The position numbers were made by a program, and so were the translations under genes. A DNA stretch of 64,000 nt from an uncultured Candidatus Saccharibacteria bacterium (GTDB lineage Bacteria; Patescibacteriota; Saccharimonadia; Saccharimonadales; Saccharimonadaceae), in NCBI GenBank assembly GCA_946414465.1, contig CAMKOP010000001.1:116714-180713 (forward strand), in the 5' to 3' direction. Numbering within the stretch: the stretch's first letter is position 1; each line of letters opens with the position of its first letter. Under the pieces are notes generated by a model. That model saw only the letters and a list, made by a program, of their open reading frames with translations. It ran no database searches and was not told the DNA's origin. Of the stretch, positions 25,092-34,731 are shown piece after piece.

Positions 25092-25628
25092 ATGCCTAGA
25101 CGAAGACGTAGTAAAAAATGGATTTCATGGCTAATTATTTTGATACTTTTAATTGCTGCGGGGGTGGTTTGTTATTTAGTTTGGAATAGTTATTTTAATG
25201 ATAGCAAAATGGATGGACAAGGGGGAACGGAAGTTTCGAGCGAAGTCAAAGAAGAGACTGGTACTACGGATGGTAATGAAGAGGTTGAGGATGATGAAAA
25301 GAAGGTTAAACAATATGAGGGTGATGACCCAAATAATGCGGAAGAATTGTCTGGTGCGGTGACATTTGCTGGTGTAGTGGATGAAAAAGTGATGATTAGA
25401 GCTAATATAGATCAATATTTAGGTGATGGTAGCTGCAAATTAAGTTTGATGAATGGAGAATCGGTGGCTTATGAAGAGACTACTAGAATTGTAAGCGCAG
25501 CTTCTACGGCGACCTGTGAAGGGTTTGATATATCATTAGATGGAATTAGTGAAGGAAGCTACAAAATAATTATAAAAATTGAAGCAAATGGAAAAAATGG
25601 AACAATAGAAGGAACGCTTGATATATGA
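25092..25628 (+). CDS. small membrane-anchored acidic protein, unknown
   Basis: A 178-aa protein. MPRRRRSKK leads into one helix (about 10-32); residues 38-85 are Glu/Asp/Gly-rich and likely disordered; the remainder looks like a small beta domain with two cysteines (GSCKLSL and ATCEGF) that could form a disulfide outside the cell. I recognise no family. AGGAG is 8 nt before the ATG at 25092, which is better placed than the ATG at 25086. Its stop overlaps the next gene's start (ATGA), so it probably works with that lysozyme-like protein. Confidence 0.8.
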   Translation: MPRRRRSKKWISWLIILILLIAAGVVCYLVWNSYFNDSKMDGQGGTEVSSEVKEETGTTDGNEEVEDDEKKVKQYEGDDPNNAEELSGAVTFAGVVDEKVMIRANIDQYLGDGSCKLSLMNGESVAYEETTRIVSAASTATCEGFDISLDGISEGSYKIIIKIEANGKNGTIEGTLDI

Positions 25629-27607
25629 TAATGATGGAAAAAAAGACAATACGAAGACGTGATCATAGAATTTGGTATCTTATAGGTGGTGTTTTTGTGG
25701 CGATGTTTTTGTTTACGTTTTTGACGCATTTATTTAAGAACCAAGCTGAGGAAGCCGATGCAGCAAATGTGGCGAATTTTGATCCAGGATATATTATCTC
25801 GGATTATCAGATGAGTAATTATAAATCTATGAATGAGACGGAAATACAACGGTTCTTGAAAACAAAAAACTCCTGTAATGACACGAATATAAATAAGTAT
25901 ACGATGGGGGAAAAGGTGTCGTATTTTTCTGAATCAATGCCGCCAAGAACTTGGCATGTGGCGAATGGTCATTTTGTGTGTTTGGCGGATGAAGATTTTA
26001 ATGGTGAGTCTGCTGCTCATATAATTTATAAAGCGGCACGTGATTATGAGATTAATCCGCAGGTGTTAATTGTTCTTTTAGAAAAAGAACAAAGTTTGAT
26101 TACGGATACTTTCCCGCACAGTGGGCAATACCGATCGGCAACTGGATATGGTTGTCCGGACACTGCAGCATGTTCGTCAAAATACTATGGGTTTAAAAAC
26201 CAAGTTAGAAATGCGGCAGTTTTATTTAGGACGGTGTTAAATGGTGGTTGGACTAATTATCCATTGGGTAATAATTATGTACAGTATAATCCTTCTGCTT
26301 CGTGTGGTGGTTCGATAGTAAATATACGTAATTTGGCAACTTCGGCTTTGTATCGTTATACTCCATATCAACCGAATGCGGCGACGTTAGGTGGGTGGAA
26401 TGATGGATGTAATGCGTATGGGAACTTGAACTTTTATAAGTTGTTTGAGAATTGGTTTGGAGGAATAATTGATGACGAACCATATAGCGATGTTGTGACA
26501 CCGCGATATATGGAAGTAGCTAAAGATACTAATTATATTAATCCATATACTGGGCAAAGTGATGCTGCTGTTAAAAAGGGGAAGATTATGAAATTTTCAA
26601 CTAAAATAGTTGATAAGGATGGCGGATGGTGTATAAGGACTGCGGAAGATACAAAGAATAACAAAAATCGTTGTATTAAGCGAAGTGATTTGGATGAGGT
26701 GAAGATTGCATTTGAAAGTATTCCTGAATCAGCACAAGAGAAGGTAATAAAAGCTGGAGCTAGTAAGATTAATATCAGGACTGGTGAAGAAACAGTTGTT
26801 TATAATAAAAATCTAATAAAAAGATTTCTGAAAAAAGCGACGTTGGGTAATTATGTTTATTATGTTACTGAATATGATACTAATAATGGTTCTGAAATAG
26901 GAATTTTAGCAAAATATATTAGCGAAATAAAATATGAGGAAGTGGTAACGCCAAGATATATGAGAGTGACAGAGGACACAAACTATATTATCCCGCAGAC
27001 TATGGAAGAAAAGGAACAAGTAGCAAAAGATACGGTATTGTTGTTTACAACTAAAACCAAAGATAATAATGGGGATTGGTGTATCAGGACAGAGAGCGAT
27101 ACAAATAATAAGAATAATGTGTGTATAGAGCGTAGTAGTTTGGATGAAGCCGATAAATATTTCCCTGTGCTCTCACCACGTAAAATGCAGGTAGTAAAGG
27201 ATGTGTATTATACGATTCCATATACAAATAAAAGGGGTGAATTAGTGCGGAAGAACAAGATTTTGAGTTTTAATACCAAGATAGTTAATTATGATGGAAG
27301 TTGGTGTATCAGAATAGAGAGCGACACATATAATAATACTAATAAATGCATAGAGCGTAGCAATCTGATGGAGGTTGAACCATACATGTCGACTTCAGTG
27401 CCGCGTGAAATGCGGGTTAGAAAGGACACTTATTATATCAATCCTCAGACATTAGAAAGAGGAAGTTTTGTAGGAAAGGGAACAATTTTGGATTTTGTAA
27501 CAAAAGTAAAAGCTAATGACGATGAATGGTGTATTAGGACAGAGGACGATACAAATAGTGATTATAACTTGTGCATTTATAGAAAAGATTTAGAAGAAGT
27601 GTTATAA
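25625..27607 (+). CDS. secreted lysozyme-like protein with SH3-like repeats
   Basis: A 660-aa exported protein with a helix at about 15-35. Residues about 50-285 form a lysozyme/transglycosylase-like domain seen in Gram-positive and CPR surface proteins: INPQVLIVLLEKEQSLIT supplies a candidate catalytic Glu near 153, then ATGYGCPDTAACSSKYYGF and FRTVLNGGW. From 26492 to the end are four copies of a repeat of about 73 residues, each starting PR.M.V..D..Y and carrying WCIR..DT and a second Cys, plus one divergent unit (26707-26940). They resemble SH3b wall-binding repeats. Function inferred: cutting or gripping peptidoglycan, own or host's. Confidence 0.72.
   Translation: MIMMEKKTIRRRDHRIWYLIGGVFVAMFLFTFLTHLFKNQAEEADAANVANFDPGYIISDYQMSNYKSMNETEIQRFLKTKNSCNDTNINKYTMGEKVSYFSESMPPRTWHVANGHFVCLADEDFNGESAAHIIYKAARDYEINPQVLIVLLEKEQSLITDTFPHSGQYRSATGYGCPDTAACSSKYYGFKNQVRNAAVLFRTVLNGGWTNYPLGNNYVQYNPSASCGGSIVNIRNLATSALYRYTPYQPNAATLGGWNDGCNAYGNLNFYKLFENWFGGIIDDEPYSDVVTPRYMEVAKDTNYINPYTGQSDAAVKKGKIMKFSTKIVDKDGGWCIRTAEDTKNNKNRCIKRSDLDEVKIAFESIPESAQEKVIKAGASKINIRTGEETVVYNKNLIKRFLKKATLGNYVYYVTEYDTNNGSEIGILAKYISEIKYEEVVTPRYMRVTEDTNYIIPQTMEEKEQVAKDTVLLFTTKTKDNNGDWCIRTESDTNNKNNVCIERSSLDEADKYFPVLSPRKMQVVKDVYYTIPYTNKRGELVRKNKILSFNTKIVNYDGSWCIRIESDTYNNTNKCIERSNLMEVEPYMSTSVPREMRVRKDTYYINPQTLERGSFVGKGTILDFVTKVKANDDEWCIRTEDDTNSDYNLCIYRKDLEEVL
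26492..27600 (+). repeat. four coding repeats (about 220 bp each)
   Basis: Copies begin near 26492, 26942, 27170 and 27397; the first two are separated by a divergent unit. Protein repeats share PR.M.V..D, Y..P.T, WCIR and a closing CI.R..L. The DNA has diverged, so these are old repeats. Confidence 0.8.
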
Positions 27608-27614
27608 TAAAGAT

Positions 27615-28754
27615 ATGAATAGTAGAGTGAAGGTGTCGGTTTTGGTACCGATATATAATGTGGAAGAGTTTTTGCCGGAATGTTTAGATAGTCTTGTTGG
27701 GCAAACTTTGAAAGAGATTGAGATTATCTGCATTAATGATGGCTCTAAGGATAATTCATTAGCTATAATCAAGAAATATGCCAAAAATGATAAGCGTATA
27801 AAAATTATTGATAAAGCGAATTCTGGATATGGTGATTCAATGAACCAAGGTTTAAAGAAAGCGACAGGCGAATATATCGGGATTGTTGAATCAGATGATT
27901 TTATTGACAGAGATGCTTTTTCGGAGCTTTATAGAATTGCAAAAAAGTATGATGTGGAGGTGGTAAAAGCAAACTTCTATGAATATTTTGGTGAAACTAG
28001 AAAAGATAAATCAATTAGTAATATGTTTTTACCTGAGCAAATAGGTAAGGTAATAGATCCGAGAGAAAATAGGGAGATTTTTTATCAGCCACCCTGTATT
28101 TGGTCGGCGATATATAAGAACGATTTTTTGAAGAATAATAAGATTAAGTTTTTGCCTACTCCTGGTGCAGCATATCAAGATGCTGGATTTAATTTTAAGG
28201 TCTGGGCAATGGCGCGAAGAGCTTTTTTTGTTAAAAGGGCTTTTTTACATTATCGTCAGGATAATGTAAATTCTTCAGTAAAAGATGCTAGTAAAGTATA
28301 TTGTGTAAAAGATGAATATGATTCAATTGAAGAATACTTAAAAAAGAATGGTTTGATGGATGAGCTTGGATCGATTGCTTTTACTTGTAGATTTGGTGGA
28401 TATATCTGGAATATGCATAGGCTTAACAGAAAGGCAGCTTTAAAATTTTCGAAAGTAGTAAAAGAAGATTATAATAGGGCAAAGGAAGGCGGGTATTTGA
28501 GGAATGATTTATTAGACGATGTTGGTAGGCATAATTCAAGAATGATTGCGGTGCGGCATCCAAAACTGTATATTGCTTTGCGTCCTATACATGATGTTAG
28601 AAATAAAATAAAATCAGTAGCTTCTAAGACATTAAAGGTAATTTCTCCTAGATATCGTCAAAGACTTAAGACGATTGATGCATTAGATAAACTTAGGGTT
28701 GCGCAAGAAGATTTGTCTAATAGAATAGATAGAATAGAAAAAAAGAAGGGGTAA
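27615..28754 (+). CDS. family 2 glycosyltransferase
   Basis: A 379-aa GT-A enzyme that adds a sugar to a surface glycan in the cytoplasm. It begins KVSVLVPIYNVEEFLPECLDSL, has the nucleotide-sugar region ICINDGSKDNS and the metal-binding ESDD near residue 95, and a long C-terminal part (about 200-379) with a closing heptad-like segment. It opens a plus-strand run of three transferases and glf. TATAAT at 27603-27608 lies 6 nt before the ATG. Donor and acceptor cannot be read from the sequence. Confidence 0.92.
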   Translation: MNSRVKVSVLVPIYNVEEFLPECLDSLVGQTLKEIEIICINDGSKDNSLAIIKKYAKNDKRIKIIDKANSGYGDSMNQGLKKATGEYIGIVESDDFIDRDAFSELYRIAKKYDVEVVKANFYEYFGETRKDKSISNMFLPEQIGKVIDPRENREIFYQPPCIWSAIYKNDFLKNNKIKFLPTPGAAYQDAGFNFKVWAMARRAFFVKRAFLHYRQDNVNSSVKDASKVYCVKDEYDSIEEYLKKNGLMDELGSIAFTCRFGGYIWNMHRLNRKAALKFSKVVKEDYNRAKEGGYLRNDLLDDVGRHNSRMIAVRHPKLYIALRPIHDVRNKIKSVASKTLKVISPRYRQRLKTIDALDKLRVAQEDLSNRIDRIEKKKG

Positions 28755-28758
28755 TGAA

Positions 28759-29859
28759 GTGAAGAGTAAAGTTAGTATTATTGTACCAGTTTATAATTGT
28801 GAGAAAATGATTGGTAATACTTTGGAGAGGTTGGTAAAACAAACATTGAAAGAAATTGAGATTGTATGTGTAAACGATGGCTCGACTGATGATTCTTTGG
28901 AGATTTTAAATCGATGGACTAAGAAAGATAAAAGAATAAAAGTTGTGAATCAAAAAAACGGTGGGCTTTCTGCTGCAAGGAATACCGGAATACGTAATGC
29001 TAGTTCTCCATATTTAATGTTTTGTGATGGAGATGATTTGTTTGACAAAAAAATGTGTAAGATAATGGTCAATGCCATTGAACGCGAAGATGTCGATATT
29101 GTAGCTTGTGGTACTGAAGTGAAATATGACGCTCATTCAGAAATTGCAGGCAGTGATGATAATTATTACAGAATTAAGTTCGTAGGGAGAAGATATATTG
29201 ATGATAAAATTACAGCAAAAACCGATGTTTCTGTTTGCGATAAGCTTTTTAAGGCTGAATTAATTAACAAGAACAAGATTTGTTTCCCAAATGACTTAAA
29301 CAATGAGGACTATTATTTTTATAATGCTTATATGAGTGTGGCTAAAACGATATATTTTGTGAATCAAAAATTGTATACATATATTCGTCATGAAGATTCA
29401 ATTATGTCTGAGAATTTTGAAAAAAATTCCTATTCACCAGACCATTTATTAGTAGTTCAAAAACTGTTTGATTTTTATTGTAAGACTGGGTTTATTGATG
29501 CTCACAAAAACTTTTTCTGGAGTCAGTTTTCAGAAAGTTATTGGTTTTCATATGAACATTCGGCAAAGAAATATCATAAAACCATTCATAAAATTGCAAA
29601 GGATTTCATTGAAGAAAACATTCGAAAGTATCCTGTAGACCAGCCAAAGGTGAAAAGACAGATTAATACGATATTTTATGACGATTTGTTGCATAGGAGT
29701 TGGAGGTTGATGAAAAGGAAACTGAGAGGTTTTTATATGAGAGTTAATGTAGCTTATAAACAACAGGATTTTATCAATAGGAATATAGAGCAGCTGGAAC
29801 AAGATGTTTATGAGTTATCTGAAAAATTGGATGGTGTAGAAGGAATAACGAAGGAATAA
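28759..29859 (+). CDS. family 2 glycosyltransferase
   Basis: A 366-aa GT-A enzyme starting with GTG at 28759 behind AAGGGG; an ATG four codons earlier is out of frame and stops at once. It has VSIIVPVYNCEKMIGNTL, VCVNDGSTDDS and a metal site in CDGDD near 92. It is a close paralogue of the next gene, with which it shares an identical 113-bp tract. The C-terminal part ends in a short coiled coil. Confidence 0.92.
   Translation: MKSKVSIIVPVYNCEKMIGNTLERLVKQTLKEIEIVCVNDGSTDDSLEILNRWTKKDKRIKVVNQKNGGLSAARNTGIRNASSPYLMFCDGDDLFDKKMCKIMVNAIEREDVDIVACGTEVKYDAHSEIAGSDDNYYRIKFVGRRYIDDKITAKTDVSVCDKLFKAELINKNKICFPNDLNNEDYYFYNAYMSVAKTIYFVNQKLYTYIRHEDSIMSENFEKNSYSPDHLLVVQKLFDFYCKTGFIDAHKNFFWSQFSESYWFSYEHSAKKYHKTIHKIAKDFIEENIRKYPVDQPKVKRQINTIFYDDLLHRSWRLMKRKLRGFYMRVNVAYKQQDFINRNIEQLEQDVYELSEKLDGVEGITKE
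29311..29423 (+). repeat. 113-bp tract identical to 30472-30584
   Basis: The sequence from TATTATTTTTATAATGC to GAGAATTTTGAAAA is the same, base for base, in both paralogous glycosyltransferase genes, while the flanks are clearly diverged. This points to gene conversion or recent partial duplication. Confidence 0.9.
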
Positions 29860-29862
29860 TAA

Positions 29863-30870
29863 ATGAAAAAGATAAGTTCTATTCAGAAAAGAATTAAGTC
29901 TATCTGGAATAGAAGAGTAAGGAAATCTTTACTGAGTGTAGTGATTCCGGTTTATAATGGAGAAAAGACAATAGGGAGATGTTTAGATAGTTTACTTAAT
30001 CAAACGCAGAGAAGAGTTAAGATTATTTGTGTAAATGATGGTTCAACGGATAAAACAGCACAAATATTGAAAAAGTATCAATTAAGACACCGAAGAATCA
30101 AAATTATTAATCAAAATAACGATGGGCGATCTGCGGCTAGAAATGCAGGTTTATTGGAAGTTAGAACAAAATATGTTATGTTTTGTGATGATGACGATGA
30201 ATATGAAACTAATATGTGTGAGCTGATGTTGAACGCAGTAGAAGAAAATAAGACAGATTTAGCTGTATGTGGCATAAAGGTAGTTTATAAAGTACATTCT
30301 GAGATGAAAGAAAGTGATGAGGAATACTACAGACTTAAGTTTGATGGAAAAAATAATATTGATGATGAAGTTATAATCCAGACAGATGTGTCAGTATGTA
30401 ATAAAATTTTTCGTATGAGCATCATAAATGATTATATGATTCAATTTCCGGATGGTTTGGATAATGAAGATTATTATTTTTATAATGCTTATATGAGTGT
30501 GGCTAAAACGATATATTTTGTGAATCAAAAATTGTATACATATATTCGTCATGAAGATTCAATTATGTCTGAGAATTTTGAAAAGAAAAAATTTTCAATA
30601 GATCATTTAATAGTGGCTGAAGAGTTGTTTAATTTTTATGAAAAAAACGGTTTTTTGAAGGGGCATAGAGATTTGTTTTGGAGACAATGGATAGCAAGTT
30701 TTTGGTTTTCGTATGAGCATTCGGGAGAACAGTATTTCAGTTGGATTAGAGAAGAGGCAAACAAATTCTTAGACAATAATTATGAAAAATTTAAACCATT
30801 TGATAAAGAATTACAGAAGATGAAAGATGATATAGTAAAAGTTTTAAATAAAAGGAGTAATAATGGATAA
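29863..30870 (+). CDS. family 2 glycosyltransferase (paralogue of preceding gene)
   Basis: A 335-aa GT-A enzyme with a basic N-terminal tail of about 25 residues, then SVVIPVYNGEKTIGRCLDSL, ICVNDGSTDKT and a metal site in CDDDDEYE. It has an identical 113-bp stretch (30472-30584) with the gene before it. The last 8 bases overlap the start of glf, whose ribosome site (AAAGGAG) lies inside this gene, so expression is probably coupled. Confidence 0.92.
   Translation: MKKISSIQKRIKSIWNRRVRKSLLSVVIPVYNGEKTIGRCLDSLLNQTQRRVKIICVNDGSTDKTAQILKKYQLRHRRIKIINQNNDGRSAARNAGLLEVRTKYVMFCDDDDEYETNMCELMLNAVEENKTDLAVCGIKVVYKVHSEMKESDEEYYRLKFDGKNNIDDEVIIQTDVSVCNKIFRMSIINDYMIQFPDGLDNEDYYFYNAYMSVAKTIYFVNQKLYTYIRHEDSIMSENFEKKKFSIDHLIVAEELFNFYEKNGFLKGHRDLFWRQWIASFWFSYEHSGEQYFSWIREEANKFLDNNYEKFKPFDKELQKMKDDIVKVLNKRSNNG
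30472..30584 (+). repeat. 113-bp tract identical to 29311-29423
   Basis: Second copy of the shared tract within the paralogous glycosyltransferase genes; the offset between copies is 1161 bp. Confidence 0.9.
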
Positions 30871-32017
30871 GTATACATATTTAATAGTAGGGGCAGGAAT
30901 CTTTGGATCAACGGTAGCGGAAAGACTGGCAAGTGCTGGTAATAAAGTATTAGTAATTGAGAGACGGGCACATCTTGCTGGAAATATTTATTCCTATACT
31001 GACAAGGAGACAGGAATTGAAATTCATAAATATGGTTCTCATATTTTTCATACGGAGATAGATGAAGTTTGGGATTATATTAGAAAATTTATGAAGTTTA
31101 ATGATTATGTTCATATAGTTGATACTCGACATAATGGTAGATTATATCCAATGCCAATTAATCTTGATACTGTGAATTTGCTCTATGGAACTGATATGAA
31201 TTCGGAGGAAGCGAAAAAATTCGTGTCAGAAGAGGCGGAAAGGGATAGAAAAAAATATGGTATTGTTGAGCCAAAAAATTTCGAAGAGAAAGGAATTAGT
31301 CTTGTTGGTGAGAAACTATACACGGTCTTTTTAAAAAATTACACAGAAAAACAATGGAATATGCCAGCAACAAAAATATCTGCTAAGATTTTGAGCCGTA
31401 TTCCGGTTAGGTTTTCACATGATAATAGATATTTCATGACAGCGAAACATCAGGGAATTCCAATGGATGGTTATACGAAAATAGTTGAGAGAATGCTTGA
31501 TTCAGAAAATATTCAAGTGAAGATCAATACGGATTTTAAGGATATTCAAAATGATTTGCCAGAGAATATAAAGATAATCTATTGTGGTCAAGTAGATGAA
31601 TTATGTAATTATGAATTAGGTGTGTTACCGTGGAGGTCATTGAGGTTTGAGGAAGAGAGGACAGAAAATGGGCTTGGTGAATCGGTAATTAATGAGGCCG
31701 ATAAGAATGTGCCATATACAAGGACGCATGATTATAAGTATTATCAAGTTCATCAACCGGAAGTGATTCAACAGAAAATTTCTTATATTGCACGAGAATA
31801 TCCAGCGGATTTTGAAAAGGGTGGTGAAGCGTATTATCCAGTGGATAATGAAAAGTCGGCGGAGCTATATAAAGAATATGTGAAATTGGCAAAAAACAAA
31901 TACCCAAATCTAATTTTAGGTGGAAGGTTGGGAGCTTATCAGTATTGGGACATGGATGTAGCGATTAAAAATGCTTTAGACTTGGCTAAAGAACTGCTTC
32001 ATGAACACGATGAATAA
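30863..32017 (+). CDS. glf: UDP-galactopyranose mutase
   Basis: Flavoenzyme (384 aa) that converts UDP-galactopyranose to UDP-galactofuranose, the donor for galactofuranose in surface glycans. The FAD-binding start IVGAGIFGSTVAERLASAG is at 8-26, followed by RRAHLAGNIYS and KYGSHIFHT, all typical of Glf, and the C-terminal NLILGGRLGAYQYWDMD. With GalE at 40.8 kb supplying UDP-Gal, the cell can make UDP-Galf if it obtains UDP-Glc. It ends 6 nt before the convergent acyltransferase gene. Confidence 0.96.
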   Translation: MDKYTYLIVGAGIFGSTVAERLASAGNKVLVIERRAHLAGNIYSYTDKETGIEIHKYGSHIFHTEIDEVWDYIRKFMKFNDYVHIVDTRHNGRLYPMPINLDTVNLLYGTDMNSEEAKKFVSEEAERDRKKYGIVEPKNFEEKGISLVGEKLYTVFLKNYTEKQWNMPATKISAKILSRIPVRFSHDNRYFMTAKHQGIPMDGYTKIVERMLDSENIQVKINTDFKDIQNDLPENIKIIYCGQVDELCNYELGVLPWRSLRFEEERTENGLGESVINEADKNVPYTRTHDYKYYQVHQPEVIQQKISYIAREYPADFEKGGEAYYPVDNEKSAELYKEYVKLAKNKYPNLILGGRLGAYQYWDMDVAIKNALDLAKELLHEHDE

Positions 32018-32023
32018 AAAGGA

Positions 32024-33052
32024 TTATTTTCCGGCGAGAATAGGTGCATATTTATTAATTAAATATGAGAATAATAAACAAATTGGGATTGTAAAAAGTA
32101 CACAGTAAGGTATTATAAACCAATTTGAAATGTGAGATGTAGTAATAAGTGCAAGAAAATCGATAGACCATTGAAGTGGATACTTATGTAAAATAAATAT
32201 TAGCAGAGTATCTGAGCCAATTTTTTGCATAAGATTTGCTAGATGTTTGGTGTATGTTTCGATAATAAATGACAATAAGATATTTACTATTATCCCAGCG
32301 AGTGCTGCAATAAAAAAGAAACAATAATTGCCATATCGATTTTCTGCCATAAGGACATAGCTGACATCATTATTTAAACTAAAATAAAGTGTGATTGATA
32401 ATAATACAATAATAACAGGGATTGATATGTAGATTTTGGGACGGATTTTTGAAATATTCTTGTGAGTTTGGTATAAATAACCAAGCAACAAAAAGACTAT
32501 TGTCATTGGAACAATATCGATTCCAAATGGTAGGTTGTGCCCATTTAGGAGACTTTGAATTGTTGGTTGAGATGGTATTATTAATGCTAAAATTAGGAAT
32601 AGTAGTAGAATAAATGGTAGTTTAGGAAGTTTTTTCTTTTTAGTCAATAAGAGCATGATAGTGTCTACTATAAGTAAACTAATGAATAGGACTGGTAGGA
32701 ACCATAAGGAGCTGTTTGTGACGGACGCTATAGATTTGTGAGTACCATAAAGGATTTTAGGAATTGTTAACAGATGAAAGTTTGAAATTGATAATAGAAT
32801 ACCCCACATTAAATATGGTAAATAGATTCTATGGAAACGTTTTTTGAGGAGTTGTTTGAAGGATGTTTTTGAATAATTAATAAATGAGAGAGAAATGCCA
32901 GAAATAAAGAAAAATAAAGGGATATGAAAAGCGTAAACCCATTTGTGAAAATTTGTGCTGAAATCGACATATGGTATATGTCCCGCAATGACTAGAATAA
33001 TTGCGATTGCTCGTAGAATATCAACATATTGTATGCGATATTTTTTATTCAT
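32024..33052 (-). CDS. acyltransferase 3 family membrane protein
   Basis: A 342-aa membrane protein with about ten helices. The N-terminal DILRAIAIILVIAGH carries the conserved His of acyltransferase-3 (OafA/WecH-like) proteins, which O-acetylate sugars of surface polymers, and FHIPLFFFISG follows. It is the last gene of the minus-strand operon and overlaps the TagD-like gene by 8 bases. It may modify the polymer made by the cluster. Confidence 0.88.
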   Translation of the reverse strand: MNKKYRIQYVDILRAIAIILVIAGHIPYVDFSTNFHKWVYAFHIPLFFFISGISLSFINYSKTSFKQLLKKRFHRIYLPYLMWGILLSISNFHLLTIPKILYGTHKSIASVTNSSLWFLPVLFISLLIVDTIMLLLTKKKKLPKLPFILLLFLILALIIPSQPTIQSLLNGHNLPFGIDIVPMTIVFLLLGYLYQTHKNISKIRPKIYISIPVIIVLLSITLYFSLNNDVSYVLMAENRYGNYCFFFIAALAGIIVNILLSFIIETYTKHLANLMQKIGSDTLLIFILHKYPLQWSIDFLALITTSHISNWFIIPYCVLFTIPICLLFSYLINKYAPILAGK

Positions 33053-33488
33053 TAGGTAAAATTTTTTTAATTAATTCTGTTAATTTAGTACTAGATATTC
33101 CATCGGTATGCGGTAGATAAACAATTTCTACACCATGGGGTTTTAATTCTTTTTCATATTTTTTCCATTGAGGAGTGTTTTCCCAGTCTGATCCGACAAA
33201 CATTTTATTGAATTTATATTTTTGCCATGCGCCAAATTTATTCTTATCGATTTGTGGAACAACTTCATCTACGTATTTAAGGGAAGCAATAATATCTTTG
33301 CGTTCTTCGAATGGAATAACTGGAGTTTTATTTTTTTCTTTTTTTACTAATTCATCGGTACTGACGGCTACTATTAAATAATCGCATTGGGCTTTTGCGT
33401 TACGAATGACATTAAGGTGTCCGATGTGAAACATATCATAGACTCCAGCGGTGTAACCAATTATCATGTGATCTTTTTTCTTAGTCAT
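33045..33488 (-). CDS. TagD-like cytidylyltransferase
   Basis: A 147-aa nucleotidyltransferase resembling glycerol-3-phosphate cytidylyltransferase, the enzyme that makes CDP-glycerol. The CTP-binding GVYDMFHIGHLNVI is at 15-28 and the second motif GISSTKL near 130-136. AAAGGAG sits 5 nt before the ATG at 33488. It lies between a TagB/F-like transferase and an acyltransferase, overlapping both, so its product probably feeds that transferase. Ethanolamine-phosphate is an alternative substrate for this fold. Confidence 0.9.
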   Translation of the reverse strand: MTKKKDHMIIGYTAGVYDMFHIGHLNVIRNAKAQCDYLIVAVSTDELVKKEKNKTPVIPFEERKDIIASLKYVDEVVPQIDKNKFGAWQKYKFNKMFVGSDWENTPQWKKYEKELKPHGVEIVYLPHTDGISSTKLTELIKKILPNE

Positions 33489-34731
33489 TTTTACTCCTTT
33501 TGTTGTTTAGATGTTTTAATTGGCGTAATGGCTTTGTGATTTTCCAGCTAGTGGAATTATAAATATCGCAGATAGAGTCATTTTGTTTAGCGACTTGTTT
33601 TTCGAGTTCGTTAATGGTTTGTTGTTTTTTATCAATTTCGCGATTAAGCTGGTTGATAGTTGATTCATAATTATTTATTTTTTGAAGTAATAAATCATGA
33701 ATAGCCTTATGATAATCGTTTGAGGCGTCTTTTAATAAATATTCTTTGATGACGTCGGTGAAATTGGACACAGAATCTTTAGTTATCTTTAAAAACAACT
33801 TCTCTTTTAAAGCTGATTGTTTATTCGAGTAAGTTTTTATAGATTGAAGCATGGGCAGTAATTCGGACGGTTTATTGGTGTATGGAATAATTTTTTGTTG
33901 AGCAAGTGTATATTGTAGAGTGTCTATTGTACTAAGGTGCCTTTTGTTGAGGTCTTTAGCAAATAGGGCTACTGGTATTCCGGCGCAAATTGCTTCGAAT
34001 GTAGACCCTGAATTATCAGATAATACAATATCGCTTTTTTGTAATAATTCTACTATTGTAGTGTCAGAATCATAAAAATCATCTGAAAGGGCTTGGAGTT
34101 TTTTAAATGAATCGTTATTATCGGAATTAAAATGGGTTGCATGGTGGGATTTCGAAACTATATGATAGTGTTTTTTAAGATTATTGATGGTTGTATTATT
34201 AAAAAGACTTATACAACTTACATCTGCACCGAAGGTTGGTAAAATGAGAAGAGTGGGTTTTTGTTGATTATTTTTTTCGCGTTTAAAATTATAATACTTC
34301 CAATATGGTACCACATGATATTTTGTGCCGTAAGCTTGGAGGAACTTTGGCTCATAAGTATTGAAAGAAAAAGCGCCGTCATAAGATAGTTTCCATTCAG
34401 GTAAATAGGCAGGATTAGGTTTTGCAGATATAGCGCTGTACGGATAACGAAGGTGATATACATATTTTAGTCGTTTTAGTATTTCTAAACCTGGATATGG
34501 AGTGAGCAATACTTTGTAGGTTTTATTATTGGAGACGTCTTTAATCGGTGAATAACCTAGTTTTTTAATTATATTAAAAGTATGTTCAGCTAGCCCGTTA
34601 TATCCACTATCATACGGAACTATTATATCTACTGGGATTTTTTGTTTGATTAGACTGTCGATAGCAGAGCGCATAACAAAAAATTCGGTTAAATCATCAA
34701 ATATTATTGCTACATTATTCTTCGACGACAT
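33481..34731 (-). CDS. TagB/TagF-like glycerophosphotransferase with C-terminal coiled coil
   Basis: About 416 aa. The GT-B-like core shows LSDNSGSTFEAICAGIPVAL near 245-265, the form of the CDP-glycerol transferase donor site, and LLILPTFGADVSC earlier. Residues about 340-395 form a coiled coil, and the protein closes with YNSTSWKITKPLRQL, a module often seen at the end of surface-glycan transferases. I choose the ATG at 34731 with GGAG 6 nt upstream over a GTG at 34743. It overlaps its neighbours on both sides. Substrate is inferred from the adjacent TagD-like gene. Confidence 0.78.
   Translation of the reverse strand: MSSKNNVAIIFDDLTEFFVMRSAIDSLIKQKIPVDIIVPYDSGYNGLAEHTFNIIKKLGYSPIKDVSNNKTYKVLLTPYPGLEILKRLKYVYHLRYPYSAISAKPNPAYLPEWKLSYDGAFSFNTYEPKFLQAYGTKYHVVPYWKYYNFKREKNNQQKPTLLILPTFGADVSCISLFNNTTINNLKKHYHIVSKSHHATHFNSDNNDSFKKLQALSDDFYDSDTTIVELLQKSDIVLSDNSGSTFEAICAGIPVALFAKDLNKRHLSTIDTLQYTLAQQKIIPYTNKPSELLPMLQSIKTYSNKQSALKEKLFLKITKDSVSNFTDVIKEYLLKDASNDYHKAIHDLLLQKINNYESTINQLNREIDKKQQTINELEKQVAKQNDSICDIYNSTSWKITKPLRQLKHLNNKRSKND

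Noticed and set aside
26492..27600. Regular repeats as a possible CRISPR array
   Set aside because: Units are about 220 bp, diverged and fully coding; there are no short identical repeats with unique spacers and no cas genes.
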